A DNA stretch of 64,000 bases. Source: Silvimonas iriomotensis. GTDB taxonomy: Bacteria > Pseudomonadota > Gammaproteobacteria > Burkholderiales > Chitinibacteraceae. The notes below the pieces were generated by a model. The model worked only from the letters and a program-made list of their open reading frames with translations, searched no databases and was not told the origin of the DNA. Positions 34,690-43,635 of this stretch are shown piece after piece. The position numbers and the translations under genes are program-made. The first letter of the stretch is position 1, and the number at the start of each line of letters is the position of its first letter. Location of the stretch: positions 682,001-746,000 of the forward strand of contig NZ_BMLX01000002.1 of NCBI RefSeq assembly GCF_014645535.1. The letters are read 5' to 3'.

Positions 34690-34841
34690 CCCCCTACCCC
34701 TTCATTTTGACTTCGTTTTTAAAGATAAAATAAAAATCATTTAAAAACAGTGCCTTACGCCTCCACCCCAAAAATGAACCCAACTTGCATGAAATCAGGG
34801 CAAATACCTGATCTGGCAGGATATATTGGTCACGCTTTTCA
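34690..34841 (+). promoter_or_regulatory. Probable CRISPR leader
   Basis: 152 bp between the thrC terminator and the first repeat. It is AT-rich around 34705-34770 and has no gene. It is called the leader because the repeats at this end are intact while the far end is degenerate. A promoter for the array is expected here, but I could not fix one. Confidence 0.6.
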
Positions 34842-35588
34842 GTTCACCGCCGTGCAGGCGGTTTAGAAGCGTCCGCACACCCAGGTAAGCCGCGCCAAGG
34901 TGTTCACCGCCGTGCAGGCGGTTTAGAAGAATGGCTGGAAATCGCCGCAGCTCTTGGGCCAGTTCACCGCCGTGCAGGCGGTTTAGAAGACACTTTGGCG
35001 CCAGTCGGGCGCACGTCCAGGGTTCACCGCCGTGCAGGCGGTTTAGAAGAAGAAGAGTTTTCGCGCCGGCGGCGCTGCCGTGTTCACCGCCGTGCAGGCG
35101 GTTTAGAAGGCGCTGATGCTGGACCGGCTGCGGGAAGAGACGTTCACCGCCGTGCAGGCGGTTTAGAAGAGATCGACCAGCTGGCCACCGCTGCCCAGGC
35201 AGTTCACCGCCGTGCAGGCGGTTTAGAAGAGCGCCCGATCTAGGCGGCGCTGGCCAAACTTGTTCACCGCCGTGCAGGTGGTTTAGAAGCGGTGGACAAT
35301 CAAGAAAACCTGGCGCTGGGCGTTCACCGCCGTGCAGGCGGTTTAGAAGACCATGGCTTCACCGACCGCAGCGGCGTTTTCGTTCACCGCCGTGCAGGCG
35401 GTTTAGAAGGGGACCGACTTTTCTGGGTGGGCCACGCCAACGTTCACCGCCGTGCAGGCGGTTTAGAAGCAAACCGGCAGGGACACCACATCGCAACCGA
35501 GGTTCACCGCCGTGCAGGCGGTTTAGAAGATCTCGTTGCGCAGCTCGCGCATCGCAGCGCTATTCACCGCCGTGCAGGCGGTATGCCA
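34842..35588 (+). CRISPR. CRISPR array, subtype I-F-like repeat, 13 repeats and 12 spacers
   Basis: Repeats of 28 bp recur every 60 bp from 34842 to 35562, with 12 spacers of 32 bp. The repeat starts GTTCACCGCC, has a GTGCA loop, and ends GGCGGTTTAGAAG; the arms ACCGCC and GGCGGT form the hairpin expected for Cas6f. Subtype I-F repeats have the same frame (GTTCAC, stem, TTAGAAG-like end). Repeat 8 has one C-to-T change at 35279. The last copy (from 35562) starts with A and lacks the TTAGAAG end, which marks the trailer. No cas gene lies within the window on either side: thrC precedes it and a sugar ABC ATPase gene follows. Confidence 0.97.
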
Positions 35589-35604
35589 GTTTGCTTCTGC
35601 CAAC

Positions 35605-35632
35605 AAAAAACCCGCCTCACGGCGGGTTTTTC
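35605..35632. terminator. Terminator between the CRISPR array and the sugar ABC operon
   Basis: AAAAAACCCGCC, TCAC loop, GGCGGGTTTTT. It ends the minus-strand ABC operon and could also stop transcription from the array. Confidence 0.92.
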
Positions 35633-35653
35633 TTTTGCGGTGAACGTCTGCGA

Positions 35654-36754
35654 TCAGCAGGTGCGCTTGAATGCGGCGCCTTGTTCGTTGAACACCAGGG
35701 TGTCCTTTTCCGGGAAGACGAGGCGAACGGAGGCGCCGCGCTTGAGTTCCGGATGGTTGCCTGGCAGTTTCACGCACAGGATTTCGTTCACGCCGGCCAC
35801 TTCAACATAGGCCAGCACGATGTCGCCCAGGTGCTCGATCAGATCGATACGGGCCGGCACGCCTTCTTCGCCTTCCAGCTTCAGTTGAACGTGTTCCGGA
35901 CGGATACCCAGGGTTACCTTGTCGCCCACGCGGCCTGCGTTGGCGTCAACTGCAGCGCGTACGGTAATGCCCTTGGGCAGACGCACCACGGCGGCTTGCG
36001 CTTCCACGCTGACCAGTTGTGCTTCGAGCAGGTTCATCTTGGGCGAGCCCAGGAAGCCGGCCACAAAGAGGTTGGACGGGTGCTCGTACAGTTCCAGCGG
36101 GGAACCGACTTGCTGGATCACGCCGGCGTTCAGCACGACGATACGATCAGCCAGGGTCATGGCTTCAACCTGATCGTGCGTCACGTAGATCATGGTGGTC
36201 TTCAGATCGTTGTGCAGCTTGGAGAGCTCCACACGCATGTTCAGACGCAACGCGGCATCCAGGTTGGACAGCGGTTCGTCGAACAGGAACACTTCCGGCT
36301 CACGCACGATGGCGCGGCCGATGGCCACACGCTGACGCTGACCGCCCGACAGGGCTTTGGGCTTGCGCTCCAGCAGATGGGTGATCTGCAGGATGTTGGC
36401 GGCGCGCTGCACGCGACGGTCGATGTCTTCTTTGGATTCGCCCGACAGCTTGAGCGAGAACGCCATGTTGTCGTACACGCTCATGTGCGGGTACAGGGCG
36501 TAAGACTGGAACACCATGGCGATACCGCGCTTGGAGGCGTGGATGTCGTTGGCGATGGTGTCGCCGATCATGAGATCGCCCGAGGTGATGTCTTCCAGGC
36601 CGGCAATCATGCGCAGCAGGGTGGATTTGCCGCAGCCGGACGGGCCCACGAATACGACGAATTCGCCGTTCTTGATCTCAAGGTCTACCCCTTTGATCAC
36701 TTGTACGTCTTTGCCGTAGGTCTTCTTGATATCTTTGAGCGTAACCGAAGCCAT
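35654..36754 (-). CDS. Sugar ABC transporter ATP-binding protein (MalK/UgpC/MsmK type)
   Basis: 366 residues. Walker [14 protein letters not shown] (about 38-50), Q-loop [14 protein letters not shown], signature [14 protein letters not shown] and Walker [16 protein letters not shown] are all intact. A C-terminal OB-fold regulatory domain (about 240-366, with GIRPEHVQL) is of the MalK/UgpC kind. It powers the two permeases encoded upstream. ATPases of this class can serve several sugar importers. It is the last gene of the five-gene minus-strand operon. Confidence 0.93.
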   Translation of the reverse strand: MASVTLKDIKKTYGKDVQVIKGVDLEIKNGEFVVFVGPSGCGKSTLLRMIAGLEDITSGDLMIGDTIANDIHASKRGIAMVFQSYALYPHMSVYDNMAFSLKLSGESKEDIDRRVQRAANILQITHLLERKPKALSGGQRQRVAIGRAIVREPEVFLFDEPLSNLDAALRLNMRVELSKLHNDLKTTMIYVTHDQVEAMTLADRIVVLNAGVIQQVGSPLELYEHPSNLFVAGFLGSPKMNLLEAQLVSVEAQAAVVRLPKGITVRAAVDANAGRVGDKVTLGIRPEHVQLKLEGEEGVPARIDLIEHLGDIVLAYVEVAGVNEILCVKLPGNHPELKRGASVRLVFPEKDTLVFNEQGAAFKRTC

Positions 36755-36837
36755 TTATTCGATTCCTTTAAATCTTTTGTTCTGAGTCTGCCTGAACGGC
36801 GGGCACCTGTCCCGCCGTCCTGTGAGCGAGAGGCAGC

Positions 36838-37677
36838 TTATTTCACAGCGCCATCCAGACCGCTGACGAAGTAGCGCTGGGTAAAGGCGAAGAAAATCAG
36901 TACCGGGATGATCGTCATCACGATCGCAGCCATGACAAGGCTGGTCGAGGTGGCAAACGGACCGGTCAGGTCATTGAACACACCCACGGCCAGCGGCAGT
37001 TTGTCTTTCGAGTTCAGCACGATCGACGGCCACAGGTAGTCGTTCCATTCATTGACCAGGGTAAAGATGGCCAGCGCAGCAATCGACGGTGCACATACTG
37101 GCACCATGATCCGCCACATGATCTGCAACTCTGTCGCGCCATCCACACGGGCGGCGTCGATCAGGTCTTGCGGTACGGCCTCAAACGCCTGGCGCATCAG
37201 GAAGATACCAAATGCGCCGGCAATGTTGGGCAGAATCGCACCAGTCCAGGTGTTCAGCAGGCCCAGATGCTTCATGGTGATGAAGTTGGGAACCAGTGCC
37301 ACTTCAGACGGCAGCATCATGGTGGCAATGATCGCCACAAAGATGAAGTTACGACCGGCAAACTTCAGACGGGCCAGCGGGTAGCCGGCCAGGACCGAAA
37401 CCACGGTCACGCCAACGACGGCCCAGAACGACATCAGGGCAGAGTTACCCAGATACGTCATGAACGGCATTTCATGGAACACGCGGATGAACCAGCTGAT
37501 GCTGGGGTCCGTCGGCCAGAAAGCCCGCGGGAAAATCCAGATGTTGGACGGATCTTGCGAGAGCCCTACCGAGAGGGCCCAGATAAACGGAAATGCGGTG
37601 AAGATCGCGAACAGCAACAGGCCTGCGTAATGCAAGGTGCGGCCAATCACTGAGCGAGCAGTTTTACCAAGCGCCAT
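36838..37677 (-). CDS. Carbohydrate ABC transporter permease (MalG-like)
   Basis: 279 residues with six membrane segments. The EAA loop is seen as PQDLIDAARVDGATELQIMW (EAA-G type). It forms the membrane channel together with the MalF-like partner encoded 18 bp upstream. Confidence 0.92.
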   Translation of the reverse strand: MALGKTARSVIGRTLHYAGLLLFAIFTAFPFIWALSVGLSQDPSNIWIFPRAFWPTDPSISWFIRVFHEMPFMTYLGNSALMSFWAVVGVTVVSVLAGYPLARLKFAGRNFIFVAIIATMMLPSEVALVPNFITMKHLGLLNTWTGAILPNIAGAFGIFLMRQAFEAVPQDLIDAARVDGATELQIMWRIMVPVCAPSIAALAIFTLVNEWNDYLWPSIVLNSKDKLPLAVGVFNDLTGPFATSTSLVMAAIVMTIIPVLIFFAFTQRYFVSGLDGAVK

Positions 37678-37695
37678 GTTATGTCTCCCTGTGCC

Positions 37696-38562
37696 TTATT
37701 TCTTCTCTTCGCCAAACATGCGGAACTGAACGATGGCGAGCAGCACGCAGAAGAACGTCACCACGACACCGGCGGCCGCAGCACGACCGAAGTTGTAGTT
37801 CCGGAACGCCTGGTCGTATACGTAGTACAGCGCCGTATAGGTGTCGGCCTGACCCTTGGTCAGCACGATCACTTCAAGGTAAACCTTGATCGCGGCGATG
37901 GTACTTAACAGCGTACACAAGAGAATGGTCGGCTTGACCATGGGCACGGTGATTTTCCAGAAGCGCTGGAAAGCATTGGCGCCATCCAGAATGGCGGCCT
38001 CTTCCACCTCGGCCGGAATGGCTTGCAGGCCGGCAAGATACAGCACCATGTAGTAGCCGATACCTTTCCAGAAGGTAAAGATCATCAGCATGTACAGCGC
38101 AATGGAAGGCTCGCCCAGCCAGTTCACCTGATCATGCAGGATGCCAAGGCTTTGCAGCAGCCAGGTCAGCACGCCGTCGTACTTGTAGACGTTGGCCCAC
38201 ACCACGCCGGCGATCGAGATCGAGGTAATGACCGGGATGTAGAACAAGGCGCGGAACAAGGTCATGCCCGGCAGCTTGTTGTTCACCATCTTGGCCACAA
38301 CGAGCGCTGCCAGCTGGATGACCGGCACGATCAGCAGATACAGCAGCGAGTTCTTGAGCGCACTCCAGAACAGGTCTTCGTGAGCGATGTATTTGAAGTT
38401 TGCAAAATTGTTCCAGGTGGCCGAACCGTCAGCAATGCTGTAGTCCTGGAACGCGAGGTAGGTGTTATAGCCAACAGGCCAGAACGTCAGGACGCCCATC
38501 AGGATCAAGGCCGGAGCCAGGAACATGTAGGCGATCGCGGTGTAACTGTTTGAAGTCTTCAC
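37696..38562 (-). CDS. Carbohydrate ABC transporter permease (MalF/UgpA-like)
   Basis: 288 residues with six membrane segments, opening YTAIAYMFLAPALILMGVLT. The EAA loop reads IPAEVEEAAILDGANAFQRF. It pairs with the MalG-like permease. Its start follows the first binding-protein gene by about 100 bp, in which a stable hairpin lies. Confidence 0.92.
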   Translation of the reverse strand: MKTSNSYTAIAYMFLAPALILMGVLTFWPVGYNTYLAFQDYSIADGSATWNNFANFKYIAHEDLFWSALKNSLLYLLIVPVIQLAALVVAKMVNNKLPGMTLFRALFYIPVITSISIAGVVWANVYKYDGVLTWLLQSLGILHDQVNWLGEPSIALYMLMIFTFWKGIGYYMVLYLAGLQAIPAEVEEAAILDGANAFQRFWKITVPMVKPTILLCTLLSTIAAIKVYLEVIVLTKGQADTYTALYYVYDQAFRNYNFGRAAAAGVVVTFFCVLLAIVQFRMFGEEKK

Positions 38563-38603
38563 GACGCAACTCGACTGTATCTTTATTTTTCTGGTGTAAC
38601 GGA

Positions 38604-38638
38604 CTGAGCGGAACCACCCGAGGGGCGGTTCCGCTCAG
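38604..38638 (-). other. Intercistronic stem-loop after the binding-protein gene
   Basis: Arms CTGAGCGGAACC and GGTTCCGCTCAG with further pairing of CCC and GGG inside the loop. No T-run follows on the minus strand. This looks like a 3'-end-stabilising hairpin as found after malE, raising the amount of binding protein relative to the permeases. Confidence 0.7.
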
Positions 38639-38661
38639 GAACTTCATGCTACTTCAACTGC

Positions 38662-39909
38662 TTACTTCTTCAGCTTTTCGTTCCAGGCAGCAACAGCTTC
38701 GTCCAGAGCGGCCTTGACAGGCTTGCGGCCTTCAACGGCGTCCTGGATTTCATCCTGCAGCTTCTTGGTCATGGCAGCTTCGTCCGGCAGCACGCCCGGC
38801 GGGATGGTCAGAGTGCGAGCGTTGTCCATGGAGCCAGCGGCAGCAGCACGGCCAGCTTCAACCGGATCGGCGCTCTTGGCACCAGCCTGGAAGTACGGAT
38901 CCAGGTTGCCCTTCTTGGTCGACGGGAAGGTGGTTTCGGTGGCCTTCGAGAACGCAACTTGTTGCGCGTCGTTGGTCAGGAACACACCCAGCTTGCCGGC
39001 AGCTGCCGGGTCCTTGGTGCCCTTCGGAATCACGAAGTCCATCAGCCATGCGCCGAAGGCCATCTTGCCTGCGTCAACCGGGAACTTGGCAACGCCAGTC
39101 TTGGCGTAGATGTCCTTGGCGTCGGTTTCGGTGCGCTTCAGGGCTTGCGGTGCGGTCGTCATCATGGCGATCTTGCCGGAGTTGTATGCAGCGATTTCCT
39201 GCTCGAACTCAACCTTGAACACGTCCTTCGGCATTACGCCAGCTTTGTACAGGTCAGCAAACTTTTGTACGAAAGCGACGTGCTTCGGGCTGTTGAACAC
39301 GGCCTTGCCGTTTTCAACGACCGGCAGGCCAGCGTAGTAGAACCAGCCCACGAAGTTACCCAGCTTCGGTGCGTAAGCCGGAACGCCGGTCTTGGCGGTA
39401 ATTTGCTTGCCGTCATTGACGAATTCGTCAAAGTTCTTCGGAGCAGACTTCACACCGGCCTTGGCCAGGATGTCCTTGTTGTAGGCGATGATGGACACGG
39501 AGTTGTACCACGGGAAGGCGTAAACCTTGCCGTTCACCGTTACGTCCTTGATCGCGCCAACGGAGTAGTTGTTCTTGGCGGCGCCCATGTACTGGTCAAC
39601 CGGCAGGATGTTGCCTTGAGCGGCAAAATCATGCACCCAGGGCACGTTGAAGTTCACCAGCGCCGGCGGGTTGCCAGCAGCGATGGAAGCGATCAGCTTG
39701 GGCTGGATCTGATCCCAGTTCATGTCAACCCACTTGGCGGTCAGGCCAGGGTTGGCTTTGTTGAAATCAGCAACGGACTTGTTGAAGTAATCGTTGAATT
39801 TCGGAGCCAGGTTCATGGTCCAGAATTCGAGTTCAGTATCAGCTTGTGCGTAAACAGAAGCAAAACCGAATACCACTGCGCCAACGGCCAACATCTTCTT
39901 GAGCTTCAT
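38662..39909 (-). CDS. Sugar ABC substrate-binding protein (family 1), copy 1
   Basis: 415 residues with a signal peptide (MKLKKMLAVGAVVFGFASVY, cut after AQA). The mature protein is a family 1 solute-binding protein: LEFWTMNLAPKFNDY, then IQPKLIASIAAGNPPALVNF and FPWYNSVSIIAYNKD. It is a close paralogue of the next protein upstream, sharing long blocks such as PWYNSVSIIAYNK, FEQEIAAY and FSKATETTFPST. It binds sugar in the periplasm; amino-sugar use is inferred from the kinase gene nearby. Confidence 0.92.
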   Translation of the reverse strand: MKLKKMLAVGAVVFGFASVYAQADTELEFWTMNLAPKFNDYFNKSVADFNKANPGLTAKWVDMNWDQIQPKLIASIAAGNPPALVNFNVPWVHDFAAQGNILPVDQYMGAAKNNYSVGAIKDVTVNGKVYAFPWYNSVSIIAYNKDILAKAGVKSAPKNFDEFVNDGKQITAKTGVPAYAPKLGNFVGWFYYAGLPVVENGKAVFNSPKHVAFVQKFADLYKAGVMPKDVFKVEFEQEIAAYNSGKIAMMTTAPQALKRTETDAKDIYAKTGVAKFPVDAGKMAFGAWLMDFVIPKGTKDPAAAGKLGVFLTNDAQQVAFSKATETTFPSTKKGNLDPYFQAGAKSADPVEAGRAAAAGSMDNARTLTIPPGVLPDEAAMTKKLQDEIQDAVEGRKPVKAALDEAVAAWNEKLKK

Positions 39910-40102
39910 CTTGTCTTCCTCTTGGAGTTATCGACAAATACGCCAGGAATCTTTTCCTTGCGGTACACCACACTTGATCCGGCGTGTGCCCACCAGATCA
40001 TGCGGATTTCAGCACGCTGCGGGAGTGTAGCAGATTACCCGCAGCGAATTTCCAGTTCTCACAACTGTCAATTGCGAATTACACCTACCTGCCGCCAAAG
40101 CC
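39910..40102 (-). promoter_or_regulatory. Gap between the two binding-protein genes
   Basis: 193 bp without a gene. GAGGAAGAC before ATG 39909 is the ribosome binding site of copy 1. The length allows a second promoter. A weak CACAC/GTGTG dyad lies near 39970-39990. Confidence 0.35.
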
Positions 40103-41356
40103 TTATTTGGCGCCAAGTTTGCTGTTCCAGAATGCAACAGCTTCATCCAGCGCCTGCTTGACCGGCTTGCGCCCGGAGATCGCTTCTTCCAGTTCATCCT
40201 GGAGTTTCTTGTTCATGGCAGCCTCATCAGGCAGGCCGGTGACGGTGAGCGTGCGGGCCTGGCCAATGGCCTGGGCTGCCACGGCGCGACCGTGTTCAAT
40301 CGGATCGGCAGAATTGGCGCCGCTCTGGAAATAAGCATCGCTGACCGCTTTGCGGGTCGACGGGAAGGTGGTTTCAGTGGCTTTGGAGAACGCCAGCTGG
40401 TTGGCGTCATTGGTCAGGAACTGACCCAGTTTGACGGCGGCATCAGCGTGTTTCGAGCCTTGCGGCACCGACCAGAAGAACAGATAGCCACCAAACGGGG
40501 TATCGCCTTTGGACAGCGGGAAAGAAGTGGTCACGGTCTGGGCGTAGACCGGTTTGGCATCGGTTTGCGTGCGTTTGAGCGCTTGCGGCGACGTGGTCAT
40601 CATGGCGATCTTGCCAGAGTCATAGGCCGCAATTTCTTGCTCGAACTCCATCTTGAACACGTCTTTGGGGATGGCGCCGTCTTTCCAGGCCTGGGCAAAA
40701 CGCTCAACAAACTTCACGTGTTCCGGGCTGTTGAACACCGCCTTGCCATTCTGGATGACCGGCAAACCCTGGTACATGAACCAGCTGGAGAATTCCTGAA
40801 CCTTGGGGGCAAAACCGGCCACACCGGTTTTGTCCTTGATCTGCCTGGCGTAGGCAAAAAGCTCATCAAGCGACTTGGGCGCAGCCTTCAGCCCGGCCTT
40901 GTCGAAAATGCCCTTGTTGTAGGCAATGATGGAGACCGAGTTGTACCACGGCAGACCATAGATCTTGCCGTTGTAGGTGACGTCCTTGAGGGCGGCATCG
41001 GTATACATGCCCTTGAAGCCGGTGATCTTGTTCTCCAGCGGCAGCAGCAGACCCTTCTGGGCGTACTCAGCGGCCCAGGGCACCGGCAGGTTAATCAGGT
41101 CAGGCGCGTTGCCAGCGGCAACTGCAGCAATGAAACGGGGCTGGAAAGCGTCCCAGTCGACATCGACCCAGACAGCTTGAATATCGGGATTGGCAGCGTT
41201 GAAGCGGGCGGTGAGGTCTTTCATGACCGCGTCGAACTTGGGCGACAGGCTGTTGGACCAGAATTCGACTTTGGTCTTGTCTGCAGCGACGGCAGACAAG
41301 GACACAAATGCACAGCTGGCGGCAACAAGGGTCAGAACGGACTGCCTGAACTTCAT
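40103..41356 (-). CDS. Sugar ABC substrate-binding protein (family 1), copy 2
   Basis: 417 residues from ATG 41356 (GGGGAA upstream), with a signal peptide (MKFRQSVLTLVAASCAFVSL, cut after AVAA). The mature part starts KTKVEFWSNSLSPKFDA. By eye about half of its residues match copy 1, so this is a tandem duplication with divergence. Both could serve the one pair of permeases with different ligands (for example mono- and oligosaccharide). It is the first gene of the import operon. Confidence 0.92.
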   Translation of the reverse strand: MKFRQSVLTLVAASCAFVSLSAVAADKTKVEFWSNSLSPKFDAVMKDLTARFNAANPDIQAVWVDVDWDAFQPRFIAAVAAGNAPDLINLPVPWAAEYAQKGLLLPLENKITGFKGMYTDAALKDVTYNGKIYGLPWYNSVSIIAYNKGIFDKAGLKAAPKSLDELFAYARQIKDKTGVAGFAPKVQEFSSWFMYQGLPVIQNGKAVFNSPEHVKFVERFAQAWKDGAIPKDVFKMEFEQEIAAYDSGKIAMMTTSPQALKRTQTDAKPVYAQTVTTSFPLSKGDTPFGGYLFFWSVPQGSKHADAAVKLGQFLTNDANQLAFSKATETTFPSTRKAVSDAYFQSGANSADPIEHGRAVAAQAIGQARTLTVTGLPDEAAMNKKLQDELEEAISGRKPVKQALDEAVAFWNSKLGAK

Positions 41357-41881
41357 CTCGATTCCCCATCCTCTATTCAAACTGGTGTCATGGACACTGA
41401 CCATTACCGGTCAGTGCGGCATGGAACGCAGAAATAGAAGCAGAAAGGAATACGGACGCAAAAAAGGCGTGATACTGCAGGCGATCGCGCACGCACCCTC
41501 TCCCAGGTTGCGCGCGGACATGGCGCAGTCTGGCTGCACCCGCCGAAATACCCTGTCCCAGTTTCGTTTCCCGGGGGCCCCGCCCAGTGTGCGGTGACTA
41601 CCCCATCCTCATGCTCAGTCCGGTCGTTGCCGGTTATTTCTGGTTCCTGGCCGGCTGCTTTGTAGCGCCTGGCCATGCCGCCTCGTTTCTCGAGGCTTTG
41701 GCAGATTACAACAATTTATCAATACGGTGAATCACTTCGAAGCCTTCACTTCTGGCGGGACTGTGCGTCGCACCTTGCCGGATGAACGGCTTGATTCTCA
41801 TATTTTGTAGTTAATTACACTTAAGTAAAACACCTGACTACAGCAAATACCCTAAGCAATTGCCCTGAGGCCGCGAAAACA
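41357..41881 (-). promoter_or_regulatory. 525-bp non-coding region upstream of the sugar import operon
   Basis: No convincing gene on either strand. Next to the binding-protein gene are two overlapping dyads: GTGTC-ATG-GACAC (41385-41397) and CACTGACC-N6-GGTCAGTG (41395-41416), good candidates for binding of the GntR regulator encoded next door. The middle is GC-rich and featureless. An AT-rich block at 41790-41860 contains the ACTTAAGT palindrome. Confidence 0.5.
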
Positions 41882-42628
41882 CTAAGCCTTTCTGTGCAAT
41901 TCGACCACAAAGTCGTAGTAGTCACTACGAAACCAGGAGTGCGTCAATTCAACCGGCAGGCCGTTTTCCAGATAGCCAACGCGCACCAGGTGCAACATGG
42001 CCTGCCCTTCCGGAATGTCCGCCAGGCTTGCCAGACGCGCATTTGCGTTCACGGCGGCGATATTCTGTATCGCTCTTACAACACCTAGCCGGGCGTTCTG
42101 CATGTATTCATAGAGGGAATCACCGATTTTGGCCGGATCTGCCACCAGGTGATGCGGCAAAGCGGTCTCTTCCACCGCCATTACCACGTCATTGGCCGTC
42201 CGTACCCGCAGCAAACGCGACACCCGTGCATTGGGCGCCAGGTTCAGCCGCATCAGTTCTTCTGCCGTTGCCGGCGCCACCTCACGCTTGAGCCAGCGGC
42301 TGCCCGGCACAAAACCGCGTTGCTTGAGCATTTCCGACAAGTTGGTCAGGCGGGAGAGCGGTTGCTCCAGTTTGGGCGTAATGAACGTGCCCGCCCCTTG
42401 CCGGCGCACGATCATGCCTTGTTCATACAAGAGATCGAGCGCCTTGCGGGCTGTCACGCGGGACAGGCCCAGCACTTCACAGAAAGTCCGCTCGGACGGC
42501 AGCGGGTCTTCCGCTTTCCAGAAGCCGGCGTGAATGGCCGCGGCCAGTTTATGGCTCAGTTGCAGATAAAGCGGCGTCGCGCTGTCTGCCTCGGGCTTGA
42601 GAAACAACAGCTTTTGCTGCTGATCCAT
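41882..42628 (-). CDS. GntR-family regulator with UTRA domain (HutC subfamily)
   Basis: 248 residues from ATG 42628. The winged helix-turn-helix (about 18-85) shows PLPSERTFCEVLGLSRVTAR and GMIVRRQGAGTFI. A UTRA ligand domain (about 105-245) follows, with LPVELTHSWFRSDYYDFVVE at the end. Regulators of this type, such as NagR/DasR/YvoA, sense phosphorylated amino sugars. Its place between the kinase and the import operon fits a GlcNAc-6-P or GlcN-6-P sensor; this is inference. Confidence 0.92.
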   Translation of the reverse strand: MDQQQKLLFLKPEADSATPLYLQLSHKLAAAIHAGFWKAEDPLPSERTFCEVLGLSRVTARKALDLLYEQGMIVRRQGAGTFITPKLEQPLSRLTNLSEMLKQRGFVPGSRWLKREVAPATAEELMRLNLAPNARVSRLLRVRTANDVVMAVEETALPHHLVADPAKIGDSLYEYMQNARLGVVRAIQNIAAVNANARLASLADIPEGQAMLHLVRVGYLENGLPVELTHSWFRSDYYDFVVELHRKA

Positions 42629-42655
42629 GGTCCTGCTCTCCCCAGATTGGCAAGC

Positions 42656-42676
42656 GCCCCGGTCAGGCCGGGGCTG
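42656..42676. repeat. Small GC-rich hairpin between kinase and GntR genes
   Basis: CCCCGG and CCGGGG arms with a 5-nt loop and no T-run. Possibly an RNA-stability element; little can be said. Confidence 0.4.
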
Positions 42677-42728
42677 GTCAACAATGCCTGGCGGCGGGCA
42701 CAAGGCACCGCCGCGCGTTACCAGACTC

Positions 42729-43610
42729 TCAGGCTGTTACCGCCTTGTGGATCAGGATCAAAGCACCGGCACAAGAATCGGCCTGCGCCCGCGTGGTGGT
42801 CGCGAGGAACGCAGCCGGAATATACGGGCGCAAGGCTTCAGAGAGGCCGCCCCCGCAAATGGCCAGCGGCAGCGCTGGCGCCGTGGCGCGCAGGGCCTTG
42901 CCGATGATTTCGATCTCGCGACCGGCATCTTGCAAAAAGCCGCGCGCGACATCGTCAGTCTCACCGAACTGGACAATGATGGGCGAGAGCGAGGCGCATT
43001 CGCCCTGCTTCATCTTGCCCATCCATTCAAAAATCTTTTCTTTGGTGTCACCCACCACGGCGAACAGCGCGCGACCAAAGTCGGTCATCGGCTGGCGGCC
43101 GTCAAACAGGCGTTGCACGTGGTTGATGGCCTTCAGGCCCAGATAAGCGCCAGACCCTTCATCAGACGTCGGAAAACCCCAGCCGCCGACTTCAATGCGC
43201 TGGCCATCCGGCAACCAGGCTTCACCAATCGAACCCGTACCGACCGCGATGATGCCGCCGTGCGCACCTTTGTGCGCGCCCAGCAACGTCGAAAAACCGT
43301 CGGTCTCGACAATGATGCGGGCAAATCCCGGGTTTCTGGCTTCAAATTCGGCCGCCCAGGCGCGGTTATGCACGCCAGACAAACCAAAGCCGACAGCGCA
43401 TTGGGCAAAGTCGGGCGCGTTGATCCCCAGCGCGGCAAAGCCGGCGCGGATGGTCGCCACGATGTTGTCCCAGGCTTTGTCGATACCTTGTTGCAGTGCC
43501 GATGCACCGCCTTCGGCGCGGGTCAGCTCTTTGCCGTCGAGCCCGGAAATACAGATGCGCGTGCCCGTGCCGCCGCCATCAACGCCAATCAGGTATTGAA
43601 TGCCACTCAT
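42729..43610 (-). CDS. BadF/BadG-type amino-sugar kinase (GlcNAc or glucosamine kinase)
   Basis: 293 residues of the ASKHA fold. The phosphate-1 loop is YLIGVDGGGTGTRICISG, the second is GGIIAVGTGSIGEAWL, and GGWGFPTSDEGSGAYLG is typical of GlcNAc kinases and of Vibrio GspK glucosamine kinase. It uses ATP to phosphorylate the incoming amino sugar. It is the first gene of the cluster kinase-gntR-ABC importer on the minus strand. Which of the two sugars it prefers cannot be told. Confidence 0.88.
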   Translation of the reverse strand: MSGIQYLIGVDGGGTGTRICISGLDGKELTRAEGGASALQQGIDKAWDNIVATIRAGFAALGINAPDFAQCAVGFGLSGVHNRAWAAEFEARNPGFARIIVETDGFSTLLGAHKGAHGGIIAVGTGSIGEAWLPDGQRIEVGGWGFPTSDEGSGAYLGLKAINHVQRLFDGRQPMTDFGRALFAVVGDTKEKIFEWMGKMKQGECASLSPIIVQFGETDDVARGFLQDAGREIEIIGKALRATAPALPLAICGGGLSEALRPYIPAAFLATTTRAQADSCAGALILIHKAVTA

Positions 43611-43635
43611 GTTTCGATTCCTTTCCTCTGTCCTG

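Noticed and set aside
34931-35810. Open frames reading repeated VHRRAGGLE or similar across the array
   Set aside because: The 60-bp repeat unit is divisible by three, so frames stay open through the CRISPR array. The repeating peptide is just translated repeat DNA.
41600-41880. Possible small gene in the 525-bp gap
   Set aside because: Only short frames without a ribosome binding site or protein-like composition were found.
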